Shown: positions 22,062 to 33,238 of the stretch, in pieces
How the letters are laid out: each line of letters opens with the position of its first letter
How positions within the stretch are numbered: position 1 is the stretch's first letter
Source: Armigeres subalbatus
Taxonomy: Eukaryota; Arthropoda; Insecta; Diptera; Culicidae
Assembly (NCBI RefSeq): GCF_024139115.2
Contig: NC_085140.1
Location: forward strand, 233,804,371-233,868,370
Length of the DNA stretch: 64,000 nucleotides
Direction: 5' to 3'
The notes under the pieces: generated by a model
Told to the model about the DNA's origin: nothing
The model's database searches: none
Seen by the model: the letters and a program-made list of their open reading frames with translations, nothing else
Position numbers and translations under genes: made by a program

Positions 22062-22569
22062 TTGGTGATCCTAGGTTCGATCTCGATAAATCGGCAGAGC
22101 GAACTTCATTCATTTGGGGTCGAATCTGGTGTGGATCGCGATCCAACCTGAAAATGAATAACCGAACGTTTTGACAGCTGTGGTTAAAAATAACCCTGCT
22201 CCGGAGCATAATTAGATTTGACAGTTCGATAGTTAAACTTTGTTCGCGAGAAAATTGGCGTCAAATCTATTTTGTTCCAAATAACTATCAATCTGTCAAA
22301 ACTAAAATGAGTCGGCTTCGGGGTAAAATTTTAACCACTATGGGAAAATAACCGTCGAACTGTCAAATTTTAACTAAAAGTTAAACGGTTGGTTCACAGC
22401 CTAAATGATTATGCCAAGGATTATGCGGGCAGTGACTGCACATGAAAAGGCCTATGCACTTAATAATTTTGAGTTAATATTTGATCTTCTTTTTGGGTAG
22501 ATGGATTTAATCGTGTACCGCGATACCAGAATCTATCTCCGTCAAGCAAAAAAGGGAAAAAAGGAAAAA
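22062..22569. other. Unassigned DNA with tgacag motifs
   Basis: Repeated ttgacag/ctgtcaa words at about 22170, 22218, 22295 and 22358 suggest an old inverted-repeat element, but I could not define ends. No gene. Confidence 0.3.
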
Positions 22570-22577
22570 GCGAACAC

Positions 22578-23053
22578 CAGAGTCTATTCAGAGTCTATTA
22601 TAAATAGAGTTACGCAAAGAGTGAAGCCAAATCTACCTATTGAACTGTCAAACCGTCTACCTATCGAGCAAAGTAAACAAATGATTGTTGGTAAGGCGGA
22701 AGTATTATTATACTGATGATTATTATGGCGAATTAAAACTCATGAATTGAAATGTATTAGATTTGTTCTAGAAACAGCTTCTAAAAACTTCAATACGCCC
22801 CCCAATAAAGTTGCAACAAGAAACTCACGTGTTTGCACTCTGTAGGTGACTCTGGTTATCGAATTAAAAAGCTTTAGAAGTGATCACTCCCGTGAAGTCA
22901 CTTGAAGGGTTGAACAAGAATGAAAGTTTTCAACATAATAACAAGAGCATCATTCAGAATAAGAGTAAGAAGATCCTCTTTGCGCAACTCTATATAATAG
23001 ACTCTGAGTCTATTATATAGAGTTGCGCGTAACTCTATTTATAATAGACTCTG
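22578..23053. mobile_element. hAT-type MITE inserted in a TIR-only copy of its own family
   Basis: Outer TSD gcgaacac at 22570-22577 and 23054-23061. The outer element, once the inner is removed, is a 50-bp palindrome made only of the two ends (cagagtctatt + atatagagttgcgcgtaact ...atagactctg). The inner 418-bp element is listed separately. Confidence 0.85.
22589..23006. mobile_element. 418-bp hAT-type MITE, TSD agtctatt
   Basis: Near-identical to 6275-6694. Inner TSD agtctatt at 22581-22588 and 23007-23014 is itself a piece of the family's terminal repeat. The 71-codon frame it contains is not recognised. Confidence 0.85.
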
Positions 23054-23508
23054 GCGAACACATCTCAAAGACGTCAAAAACAAATCGCGAATTTTCATTT
23101 TTGATGTGCTCATCTGAGTTGATGCAAAATCGCAAAAATAAGCCAGAAAAAGTGGACTTTTGAGTGTGATTTGATCTTACGGGAAGAAAATCATATAGTG
23201 CAACCAAATACACAAGTATAGTGTAAAACGGATGCTAATCAGCTGATTAAATCATTGCTTTGGTTTCTCGCCCAGCGCCAGTAGCAGATGCATTGTGAAA
23301 AGTGTTGTAAACAGACCATAGTTCAGTGTGCCCCTGACGAAACAGATTTTTGTCAGATTCTCTTTTCCCCGACCTTGCTTGTGGTTGTGGGGTAATCGTT
23401 TTATAATTTTATGTTTTAATTTTATGCGCATTAAAACAAAGAAAATAGTTTCCAAAATCTCGGCGCAAAGCACACCGAGACGATAGTTTTCCTTTCTGAT
23501 ACCGTCGG

Positions 23509-23513
23509 TCAGT
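23509..23513 (+). promoter_or_regulatory. Candidate Rab9 transcription start (initiator TCAGT)
   Basis: gtcggTCAGTgtat fits the arthropod initiator TCAGT about 146 bp upstream of the Rab9 start codon, with no TATA box at -30. The 5' UTR would be 23511-23656. Other starts are possible. Confidence 0.3.
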
Positions 23514-23656
23514 GTATATGAAAGAGTTCACAGCTCGTGAGCTTTGTTGAGGTCACCGTGAAATCAGGAAGGGTGGTCTACTGGAGAAGTTAACGAAGTA
23601 AAGATTCGTCGGTGATCAACAGGGCGAAGTTGAATACACATCGAAAGCCAGTCGGG

Positions 23657-23711
23657 ATGACGAATATGAGGCCTCCTAGCAAAAATATACTGCTGAAAGT
23701 GGTAATATTAG
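23657..23711 (+). CDS. Rab9: Rab9 coding exon 1
   Basis: ATG ACG AAT ATG AGG... to ATA TTA G, donor GTGAGT at 23712. A second in-frame ATG three codons on could also serve. Phase 1 junction inside the first Gly of the P-loop. Confidence 0.93.
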
Positions 23712-26700
23712 GTGAGTACCGCTGAAATGATTTATCCATTTGTAAATATTGGAGTTTCATATTCGTTAGGTCATCACAAAAACGCGATAAGCGAATTGTT
23801 TATGTGAGGCCTGAGATATTGTTATGAAACTGCTTGCGAACAAAGGCTTGGGCATCAGTTGTATTTGTTTTGTTTCGCGTAAACATAATCCTAGATTAGA
23901 TTTTTGCTTAGCTGTTTAACTTAATGAGAATTGATTACTTTTTTTTGTCTTACAGGTGACGGTGGAGTTGGAAAAAGCTGCCTGATGAATCGTTTTGTGT
24001 CGAACTTTTTCGATGCCAACAGCTTTCATACAATCGGAGTTGAATTCTTGAACAAAGATATCCAAGTGGAGAATGAGCGATATACACTGCAGGTATGACA
24101 CATTACATCATGTGCAGGTTCTCAGGTTGGTGGCACTCTGATCTTTGAGGAGACGCGTAAAACAAATCTTGATTTATGCTGTCGTTTTTTGTTTCAATTA
24201 TATAATCTATACAAATTTTGCTAAGTATCTTCTGTTATTCAGTAATAGCAAAAAGCATCTAGCCATGCTTGGATTAATGCATGAGCTATTCGCAATACAG
24301 CAAGATCAATTTTCGTGCGTTTTGTTTCATTTTACAGCTGATGTGAACTGATCCAAAGTTGTATTTTACTAATTTATAACATTCCTGATCAATTTCGCCA
24401 ACTTTTGGTATACACTGCAAATTACAAGACAAATCGATTAGATGATTTTATTATAATTACTTTTATTAGTATTAATTAGGATAAGCATCATTAGGATCTA
24501 AGTTGTCTGTTGATGAATCAAACAATAAAGGTAAAGGTAAATATTAGGGAGATCAATCTTACAAATCGGATCTCAAAAATAAAAGAGCTCAAATCGGTTC
24601 ATAGATGGTCGGGGTTTTGCAAAACTGCACCAAGCGCCTTTTTGAATGACTTGCGATATTTCGTCCGTAAAAGGAAAACGAAAATATATTCATAGGAATT
24701 CAATTCATGCATACATTTGTTGTAGGATATCCTCAGTTATGGGATTGATGAATATTCGATACGATTTATGATCAAATAGCTCGGCTACTCGGAAAGTTTT
24801 ACGATAAATTGGATGATTTTTCATTGGCGTTTGGTGTGTTTCGACAGAACCCTGACCAGATGGCACAGTACTTGATGAAGCATTATTTTGCCAGTCTTCA
24901 TCTAAGGTTCGTATTTCAGAGATATCCTCAGAACCCAATGCCTGATTTATATATTTTGAAGAGTCCAATGGCAATGATATAGCTTTCGTTTAAGCAAGCC
25001 CAATAGACTTTTTTTTAACTTTATTACCAACTAGTTCCGACCATATCCGATTTTGCTCGGGTTATATTATTTTGCATTAAAACTGTCAATTGCGAAGTTC
25101 ATTGCAGCGCCGCAATCTACTCGCGCTAATTGCTAATATTGTATTTTGACAATTTTTTAACTTTCGCCATCAAATTTGCAAACTCTTTGTACCTATATAA
25201 ACACAGCTGATCCCAAGACGAATCGATTACTATGGATTCGGTCTATGAATCGGTCCATCCGTTTGTCCGTTATATTGCCTCAAAGGAAATGCAATGTATT
25301 TTCGGTTACAGACGATCGATACCTTCGAACAAATCCGATTGGTTCGAATTCTTCTTAATGGCATTATATCCCCACACTGGGACAGAACCGCCTCGCAGCT
25401 AGTGTTCATTAAGCACTTCCACAGTTATTAACTGCGAGGTTTCTAAGCCAAGTTACCATTTTTGCATTCGTATATCATGAGCAGGGAATCAATATTCGAG
25501 AAACGCCTAACAATATACCCTTTGTCGTCAACAGAGTTTGTTACTGACAAACGCACCACGCAACAAGCCTTTATCTGAACCCGAACATAATATAACAAGA
25601 ATCATTTGCCTTGCATGCTCTGATATTTCCGAGAATACGACGCTAATTTTGTAACCATAGTTAGATTGTCGAATATCTCCATAAAAGCAGAAACTATGAT
25701 AGTATAAAACCGAAATTTGCTGTATAGATAATAAAAAATAACGGAATGAAAAGTTAGCAACAAAATTGTCTTCTTTTTTGTTGCTGACAAAAATTTTCGG
25801 ATCTTTGTCATTATTATCTCCGACAAAAACAAAGCTTTGTCGTTGGTTCTCTTTTGTCGCTTGATTCGCTTGCGCATCCAAGAAAAATTGATTCCCTGAT
25901 CATGAGGCTAACACGATGATACTTTTTATGCCCGGGGAAGTCGAGACAATTTCCAATCCGGAAACTGCCTAGAACGGCACTGGGAATCGAACCCAGCCAC
26001 CCTCAGCATGGTCTTGCTTTGTAGCCGCGCGTCTTACCGCACAGCTATGGAGGATTGGTTCGAATTACTTCCCCATTTAATTTTGCTGGCGTAAACGAGG
26101 CTGCGCATCTACTTTTATCAACAACTGAGCATTCGAACGTAAAAACGAAAAAATAAAAATTTTACGCGCCAAAATGCATTGATCCCGCCAAAAACGTAAA
26201 CGAAACGTCAACACGGCTTTGACGTCACATTTTTGCCTTTCTCGTACAACAAAGTTGTACACTAATAAAAATGCAATGCTCAGATTTATTTATCACAAAT
26301 TCATGAAGTTTATTAGAAAGTCAATCATTATTTTTAAGAGTGCAAACATAAAAATCATAACAAATATTATGAGTATTATGAGGAGACACATAACCCATAT
26401 ATATGTGTGCAATGGCATTCATAACTGAACTATCATGAACGACATGGTTGTCGTTTAATAGTTGAAAATTATATTGAAGCATTAATACTTTTTATGATTG
26501 TGTCTGCTGGTCGGTCGTTCCCGTGAACCAATGTTCAACCACGTTCAGCCATCGCCGGTCCCGGTGGCTCATCATTTACGGACAGTTTTTCACTGTAGCT
26601 TTGTTTGCATCAATTATGCGGATTTATTTTAAATGATTGCCAGTACACACAACTGTAAGTATATTTGACAAAATTGTTAATATATTCAGAATTGACAGGA

Positions 26701-29700
26701 TTTTACTTTTCAGATGTCAGCGTCTTTCAAGTTAGCGCTAGACGATGAAGGACCGAAGTCTCAGTCCCGTGGTGAAGTTGTAAAGGATTTTAAAATCTAA
26801 GTATCCCCATATTGAAAATGGGTTCCCGTTCGAGAAGATGCTGGCTATATGCTCATTTTAAAAGAAGTGGAATCCAACAAACATCAACTGGGCCGGCAGG
26901 TTGCCTCCCGACGATAAGTTCAACGGGACCGCAACAATATGGCTCGGCGGATCAGGCAGCTGAACCCGATGTATGAAAAGGTCACAAAAAAATGTCTGAG
27001 ACAGCGCATCATAACAGTATCTATAACAGTTTATTTACAGGATTCAATTCGCATAGTTTTATTCCAACATCTGCACTTGGCAGCAAAATAAAAATAATTG
27101 TGATAAACTGATTCTTGAGTCAATAAAATTATTATTCTTCAGATATCAAAACTAATTTTAAATTATCAATAATAGCACATAATCCATATGTAATATCGAC
27201 AAATGAATTTCATAAATAGCAAACATATAGTTTATATCGTGTACACTCACAAGATTTATAAATTTCACACATAAACTTCATTTGTCGAACAACATGATTT
27301 TCATTATTCGGAAACCAAATAACTTTTATTATCCCGAACATAGGTTATATTTGTGAAAACAAATTGCAAAAATTTATATAGTTTCACATATAACGTTTAT
27401 GCGGAAATTTGCCTCGGTGTACCGAAAGGCCATTTCACACCGAAAACAAACTTTTAATACTTGTGACACATATTTGATACCAATATCACTGTACAGCATA
27501 AAATCATATGTCTGTCACCCAGAATCACGCTGGTATCACGATAGCACGATGATTTCCGTACCCTGCCCTTCGACCGCTGTATTGTACGAAACAGAACATA
27601 ATTTGTTGATTTGAAATGTCAAATACGCCGATGACATATGAAATAAAAACAAATATTTGCAAGCTGACTGAGTAAAATTCGTTTTTATGCAATTCCGTAT
27701 TGGGCCCATTCACAAATTACATAACGCATTAGGGGGTGGGAGGGTGTCTGTCCGAGCGTTACAGCCCATACAAATTTTAGAACCCTTCCATACAAAACAC
27801 GTTACGAGGGGGTGGGTGGGGGTTGAAAATGGTCTATTTTAGCGTTATGTAATTTGTGAATGAACCCATTATATTTTTCACTACATTGGCAAAATAATTA
27901 TTCGTAAGCCCACTATTTGCTACAATTACGCTCTGAAGATGTCTTCCTATTGATTTTGCCGGTTCTTGGGTTGTTTCCGGGAAAATCTACCGTCACTTTT
28001 GCATGATATTCAATGGTTTGAGTTCTGCATCGTGTGATTTCGAACATTTTGTGAATGAGGTTTGGGGATTGGGACGGATGCGGGATCTTTGATTTGCCAT
28101 TAGTCAGCATCTACTTTTTTAGATAGGAAGAATGTTTTGTACAAATTCAAAATTGGATCTGTAGTGTTTGGAGAGGGATGGAGGAGAGGAGAGGAGGATC
28201 TCGTGGAGGTAAAAGTGGAGTGCATAAATAAACGGTAGTCAGCGCGAAGTAAATAAGTGTTTGAAAAACCCGGAGTTCCGTGTCCGAATAAACCTGTTAC
28301 AGGATCTATGACCCAATTGAACGGTGCTGGCTTTATCCTTCAAAATGTCCAAATGAACCAAATGATCAGTGCCGTTTGCACTGAGGAAAGATCCATTAAT
28401 GACGTAACACAAAAGTTTGTCATTTTCAACCCCCCCTCCCCCCTATGTCACACTTTTTGTATGAAGTCTCTAACATTTTTGTATGGATTGTTACACTACG
28501 GGTCATCCACCTTCCCCCTCCAAGCCACGGTGCTCCCCTGAGCGCTATTAACAAAAAAAAATTCTCCATCAAAACTAATACCCGGAGCTGAATTCTGGGG
28601 CTATACTGCATCTCTGGACGAAATTTGAAAAAAATCGTAGGGCCCGTTTTGGAGTTACGCCCTTTTTAAGACGTAACTGTAAGATATCGAAGAAAATCAA
28701 TATAATATCTCGTCTTATGCATATCTTTCAACTTCCATTGAGTCGTCAGCAATAAAAGCACACCCGATTCTTTTTTTACACGGAGGATGCGTTCCGTGTA
28801 AAAAAGGTTTCCAGTCAAAAATTTGAAAATCCATGTAAAAAAAGTTTTATGATTTCTCGACGAATCATGCAAAATGGAGCAACTTTGCAAAAATTTTGTT
28901 TGGGATTTTTTTTACACGACCGTGTAAAAACAGAATCGGGTGTAGTTTGCTGATATACCAGTTGCATACTACAATGATGTACCAGCTTTGATTTAATGTA
29001 TTAAAAACAGTAGACATATCCTTGACGAAAATGTGTTTATTGAAAATGGTATCGGTATCAACGGTATCAATAATTTCAGATCAAACAAAAATTTCAAAAC
29101 CTTGCGACAATCGGCTACAAGTGCTGTCTTTGTATCCACACTTATTACCTGGAAAATTCGAACCGTATTTATATGGAACAGTTTGTTAAATTGAACCATT
29201 TCGAGTACATTATTGCATGTGACCTTAAGACCTGATGATAGGAATAATGACTAATTGCGAAGCCGAGAAAAACTTGAGAGCGGCGTTTCCAGGACTATTG
29301 TAAATATTCAGCTACTAATAAAAATTGAAAAAGTCAGGCATGCTGCGAAAAATACATCTAATTCCCGACAAGAACAGTGATTCTATATTGATGAAGTGTG
29401 CTCCTCTTTCAATCCACGTGAACACTCTTTGTTCGTTAACGTTACATAAAAGCAGTGTTAAAACGAACTGGGCAGATTTATAGGTTTAAGGTGTAGGGTT
29501 ATGTCTGATACCTCAAATGTATCTTAAGCATAAAAACGGCTTCACTGAGCATACCACGATCTTCTCGATGCTGCGCACATTTTGTAAAATAAAGCGGATT
29601 TGAGAAAGTTTGCTGACGTATGAGTAGATGCTTTAGTAAAGAACAGATGGGTTACTGCTCCTTGAATGCATGTACCCATACCAATATCAATCAAAAACAT

Positions 29701-32700
29701 AGAATTGAAGTGCAAATTGCGTTGCTTTCATTTTTGTAATTTTTTTTCAGCAGTAAGCATGCACGAGAGCATTGGAAATGACACGTATCAAGTTGAAATC
29801 AATAACTTTTATATAGAATAACTTTTTCACATGTTATGTACAATTGTGTTTTTATATAAACAAGTAGCCCTTAATGGACCTTAAAACTTTTTTCTAATAT
29901 GTCATTTCTCTAAATCTAAAATTGTTGGCGTTATCGGAGCATGTTATTAATAGTGGTACAATTACCTTATGTGAATGACATCTGTGGATTTTGTTTAAAG
30001 GTTTTGAAGCATTTTCAAAATGTTTGCAACTCCTCTATAAACCTTCACCTGGATTCTATGTCGCAATTGATAAGTTCGTTGTCTCCTGGGAAAGTTAGGA
30101 TCTTCCGAAGACCTCCAAATATCATATCCCAAAGTTTAATTTAAAATGTTTTTTTTTGTGCATTCGGCCATGGGCAGGGATGGCACAAAGAGTATATCAA
30201 GACAAAATTTTCAAAACGACTTATCTGCTTTTGTAAACAAGGCCCTACGATATCTTTCAAATTTCGTCCAGAGATGCAGTATAGCCCCAGAGTTCAGCTC
30301 CGGGTATTAGTTTTGATGGAGAATTTTTTTTGTTAATAACGGTCAGGGGAGCACCGTGCAAGCGTTACGTAATTTATGGATGCTCCCTGAAATCACCCCA
30401 ACACATACACTGAAAGAAGCGCCATGGTAACGCTTACTATATCGAAGGTAATGCTGAAAACATTGTACCATTTGATTTCGGCAGAACGCATAATGTTTTT
30501 CAAACTACTCCCATAGTAGTCAATTTTACTATGTCATTTGCAGAATCGGGATGTAGTAGAATCCACTGTGTTTATGTCATAGTTACTAGAAAACATCGCA
30601 CTGAAACAAAGTTGAATTTACCATGGAAACTAGTTTTGTAGTTGAATTGAATGCTAGGCAGTCGTATAATATTATGTTAAGAATTTTCGCGTGGTAAACA
30701 AAAAAAACACAGAACATAAGTCAATTTTTTTATTTAGATAAAAGCACATTGACATTTTCTTTGCAAAAGGACATGCATATATGGATTGTGTTGCAGTTCG
30801 TGAACGTAATGTATTGCCTGACAATTTTTAATTCGATTTCCTGCACCAGCAAGAGAACCGTATTTGGAAGTGGATCGAACTTTTCATTTGGTGCGCCTAC
30901 TGCGAAGCTGATTATTCTCCTCTGAAATATGAATATAATATAAGCGATATAGTTCTCGTAAATTGGATTTTTTTAAACACACCAACATTATTTATTCTCG
31001 CTATTTTTGTTAGATCTTTTTACCAAAGGATGCGGGATCCCAACGAAAACCGCCCATCAATATCCTCATTGGTGAAAATACCTTTGCCGGGATCAAAAAA
31101 TCAAGTGCAGTGCCGTCACCTATGTATAGAAAATATCTAGGTTTATATGACTAGGTTTATGATATCTGTAGCTTACCTCACTTATTACCTGACTGAAGGA
31201 TTTATATCAGGATAATTGCTTCATATTCGATGAAGCACTTATAAGAAAATGTTTTGCCATAGTGTGGACACGGAATAGAATGGCAAAAATATGATCAAGT
31301 CTGCGCTTACGTTATCACAGATTGCGGTAACTGAATAATGAGGTTAGTTTTACTATGACAGTTTCAATACGTCTATAGTAAACTCTGCCATGATTAGGTC
31401 ATTATGAATTCAATTGTTGTTCGTTTTACTATGATATTGTTGCATATGGTCATAGTAAAATTAAAAGCATGTGAATAGTTAATGGTACCACATGATTTTT
31501 CTCAGTGTAGAATAGAGTGATTAACATCCGCAGAAATAATTGCCCTGCGGAATATTTGCAAGAACTCGCATATTTCTGCTAAAATACCTATACGAAGAAT
31601 TGGAAAACTATGACGTTTTCATATCGATGAATAAACTGCTGACGCGAATTCACAATTTATTCAAAAAATATGGGTAAATATTGTGTAATACTCATAAAAA
31701 CTATAGTAACAGTTTATGATTTCTATACATTTTGATGAAAAATATAGTTTTGGAAAGCGGCAGAATCAGTTTCAAAACAAACTATCAAATAGATACAACG
31801 GTGGAAAGAAAATATGTGTGTCATCTTGTCACTGTACGCGTACAGCGTGATACGAAAATCATTGTGCGGAAATCATATGTCTGTCGATGGTATTATATAA
31901 GCCTCGGAGACCCAAAGCGTTATATTATCAATTCGGTGCAAAACCTAATTATAGCCGCTAACAAAGTTGGATTTTTCTCACAATCCATACGTTAAACCTA
32001 ACTTCGGAAGTGGTGCGCTGTTTTCATTTGCTGATGTGCTATACAGCGCACTACTTCCGAAATTAGGTTTAACGTATGGATTGTGAGAAAAATCCAATTT
32101 TGATAGCGGCTATAATTCGGTTTTCTACTGAATTTATAATATACCAATCGACTCAGCTGGACGAACAGAACACATGTCTGTCTGTCCGTGTGTGCACAAA
32201 AGCCAAGAAAAACATTAGCCAACTTTTCATATAGTAATCTTTAACCGATTTTCTTGCAACAAGTTGCATTCGAAAGGTTGTAGAGCCTTGTGAATCACTA
32301 TTGAATTTAATAATGATCGACTGTTGCGTTTAAAAGTTATGAAGAAAATGATTCGTCGAACCATATAAGGTTGGTGTCTTGGCTAAATTCGAGAAAGCCG
32401 TCACTACTACTACGTTGGTTTTTTTAATGTTTGAAGGCTTTTTATTTTTGTTTCGCCGTATCTGGCGAACCCCCAACTAATAAACGCTCCAACTTTCAGT
32501 GTAGTTTGAACCCACGACTACTACTTAGCTAAGAACCTCCTTCGTCCCCCGCCACTTAGCAAACAAGTATACTACTTTTAGATCACACTCAAAATGTGTT
32601 TTCTATTTGCTTTCATACGATGTCAAACTCACGTCTGATAAATTAGGCCGATACACATTTAAAATCTATTTTGTCTGCCCCCTTCGGGGCATGGTAAAAC

Positions 32701-33238
32701 AATTTATGGTAAAACACATTTTTAATTTCAGATATGGGACACTGCTGGTCAGGAGCGGTTCAAAGCACTCCGCACTCCGTTCTATCGCGGCTCGGACATT
32801 TGTCTGCTGGCATACGCCATTGACGATAAAGCTAGCTTCCGTGCTTTGATACAGTGGCGCGAAGAGTTCCTAAAATACTACGATGTTAAAGCCGATCGGT
32901 TCCCGTTCATCGTGGTCGGCACAAAAAACGATATTCCCGCAGCTCAGCGACAAGTGATGTCCGAAGAGGTATCCGAATGGTGCCAGGAGCACCATGTGGC
33001 CGCATTTATCGAGACGTCGGCCAAGACTTCGGCCAACGTGTACGAAGCATTCGCGCTTGCAGTGAAGCAATGGCAACGGTTGGAGAAATCGACGGAGCGG
33101 GAACTGCGTGCTCAGGGACAAGACATCATCGATCTGACACAAGGTGTTAATTTGAGTGCTAATACAAGTCGGTTTTGCTGCATTGGAAGCAATAATAACG
33201 GCCCTGCGTACCAAGACGATGACGACTATCCCAATTAA
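23657..33238 (+). CDS. Rab9: Rab9 small GTPase, three coding exons (232 aa)
   Basis: Joined exons 23657-23711, 23956-24092 and 32732-33238 encode a complete Rab GTPase. It has P-loop GDGGVGKS (residues ~20-27), switch I FHTIGVEFLNKD, switch II WDTAGQERF, GTKND in place of NKxD, and ETSAK. The stretch FHTIGVEFLNKD and the LRTPFYRGSD block are the Rab9 signature. Rab9 directs transport from late endosomes to the trans-Golgi (mannose-6-phosphate receptor retrieval) and is membrane-bound through C-terminal prenylated cysteines. Oddly, the Cys-Cys pair (SRFCC) is followed by 18 more residues ending in an acidic tail, DDDDYPN. Start: first ATG after the 5' UTR, placing the P-loop at the usual distance. 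Introns are 244 bp and 8,639 bp; the latter is full of transposons. Confidence 0.95.
23956..24092 (+). CDS. Rab9: Rab9 coding exon 2 (P-loop, switch I)
   Basis: Acceptor ttgtcttacag ends at 23955; donor GTATGA at 24093 after CTG CAG. Encodes DGGVGKSCLMNRFVSNFF, HTIGVEFLNKD and ENERYTLQ. Confidence 0.95.
24705..24974 (-). pseudogene. C-terminal fragment of a dispersed protein, unrecognised
   Basis: The minus frame ends FRVAELFDHKSYRIFINPIT EDILQQMYA then stop. A second copy at 51678-51875 ends FRLTDLIDHQSYRTFLKPIS EDLLQQMYV and stops at the same place. Conservation of the shared C-terminus at two unlinked sites indicates a repeated coding unit, probably from a transposon, of unknown function. 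Confidence 0.45.
25351..26052 (-). mobile_element. Feilai-type SINE, split by a hAT MITE
   Basis: The minus strand carries a tRNA-like head with B box (gggttcgattcccag), the conserved body aattgtctcgacttcccc..., aacctcgcagttaataac and ...ctgtcccagtgtggggatat. It is flanked by a 14-bp TSD (gattggttcgaatt at 25337-25350 and 26053-26066). Feilai is an abundant tRNA-derived SINE of Aedes aegypti moved by LINE machinery. The copy is interrupted at 25482-25898. Confidence 0.9.
25482..25898. mobile_element. 417-bp hAT MITE inside the SINE, TSD atcatgag
   Basis: Ends CAGGGAATCAAT at left and the exact complement at right (25887-25898). The 8-bp atcatgag is duplicated at 25474-25481 and 25899-25906. 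Removing one copy restores the uninterrupted SINE motif seen at 47590. Interior words gttgctgacaaa/tttgtcg repeat. Open frames within are chance. Confidence 0.93.
26260..27419. mobile_element. ~1.16-kb TA-flanked element with captured-looking middle
   Basis: The left end CACTAATAAAAATGCA is family-like (see 4257-4497). The right end reads (complement) CACCGAGGCAAATTTCC, and both ends abut TA. The outer 200-250 bp at each side are full of cacataa/ttatgtg motifs. The middle (26500-27010) is GC-richer and coding-like. It may instead be two separate MITEs bracketing other DNA. Confidence 0.5.
26640..26990 (+). pseudogene. Splice-like coding relic, unrecognised
   Basis: A donor-like acaactGTAAGTAT and an acceptor ttttacttttcag at 26702-26714 precede ATGTCAGCGTCTTTC, giving MSASFKLALDDEGPKSQSRG, then FKI and a stop. 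Shifted frames then give SKYPHIENGFPFEKMLAIC and, further on, NMARRIRQLNPMYEKVTKK. The frameshifts suggest a decayed gene or transposase fragment; I do not recognise the family. Confidence 0.4.
27702..27867. mobile_element. 166-bp palindromic MITE
   Basis: Ends gggcccattcacaaattaca and the complement of gggttcattcacaaattaca, then taacgc on both. The flank is att on both sides (possible 3-bp TSD). The middle holds a G-run tract (gagggggtgggtgggggttg). Confidence 0.7.
28390..30383. mobile_element. ~2-kb inverted-repeat element
   Basis: About 135 bp at 28525-28665 (cggtgctcccctgagc..., ccggagctgaattctggggc, tatactgcatctctggac) recur inverted at 30225-30362. Outer ends gatccattaatgacgtaac and the complement of gcatccataaattacgtaac are related. 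No transposase frame. The exact limits are approximate. Confidence 0.6.
28759..28943. mobile_element. 185-bp palindromic MITE
   Basis: Ends acacccgattctttttttac and the complement of ttacacgaccgtgtaaaaac...aatcgggtgt; internal cgtgtaaaaa repeats. Nested inside the 28390-30383 element. Confidence 0.6.
30408..31507. mobile_element. 1.1-kb TA-flanked non-autonomous element
   Basis: Ends CACTGAAAGAAGCGCCATGG and (complement) CACTGAGAAAAATCATGTGG, TA at 30406-30407 and 31508-31509. Subterminal words such as ttactatg, catagtaaa recur near both ends. No transposase frame; mariner-like by end and TSD only. Confidence 0.6.
31935..32140. mobile_element. ~200-bp foldback repeat
   Basis: Inverted arms aacctaattatagccgct...ggatttttctcacaatccat acgttaaacc and complement surround a ~55-bp centre in which ggtgcgctg / cagcgcac also pair. 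Lies near the end of Rab9 intron 2. Confidence 0.7.
32150..32310. repeat. Dispersed repeat, relative of 7100-7290
   Basis: tgtctgtctgtccgtgtgtg then ccgattttcttgcaacaagt and tgcattcgaaaggtt, as at 7150-7265. Confidence 0.5.
32732..33238 (+). CDS. Rab9: Rab9 coding exon 3 (switch II to C-terminus)
   Basis: Acceptor tttttaatttcag ends at 32731; begins ATA TGG GAC ACT GCT GGT CAG (IWDTAGQ) and ends CCC AAT TAA. Includes GTKND, ETSAK and the internal SRFCC. GC content is clearly higher than the surrounding intron. Confidence 0.95.
   Translation: MWDTAGQERFKALRTPFYRGSDICLLAYAIDDKASFRALIQWREEFLKYYDVKADRFPFIVVGTKNDIPAAQRQVMSEEVSEWCQEHHVAAFIETSAKTSANVYEAFALAVKQWQRLEKSTERELRAQGQDIIDLTQGVNLSANTSRFCCIGSNNNGPAYQDDDDYPN

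Larger units (their letters stand above)
24093..32731 (+). other. Rab9 intron 2, transposon-rich
   Basis: An 8.6-kb intron bounded by GTATGA and tttttaatttcag. Its identified contents (SINE, MITEs, foldbacks) are listed separately. The remaining stretches 24093-24700, 24975-25336, 29000-30200 and 31510-31930 are AT-rich with no recognised gene. Confidence 0.8.

Noticed and set aside
25528..25881. 117- and 91-codon minus frames
   Set aside because: They lie entirely within a MITE with exact TSD, and the two frames overlap each other.
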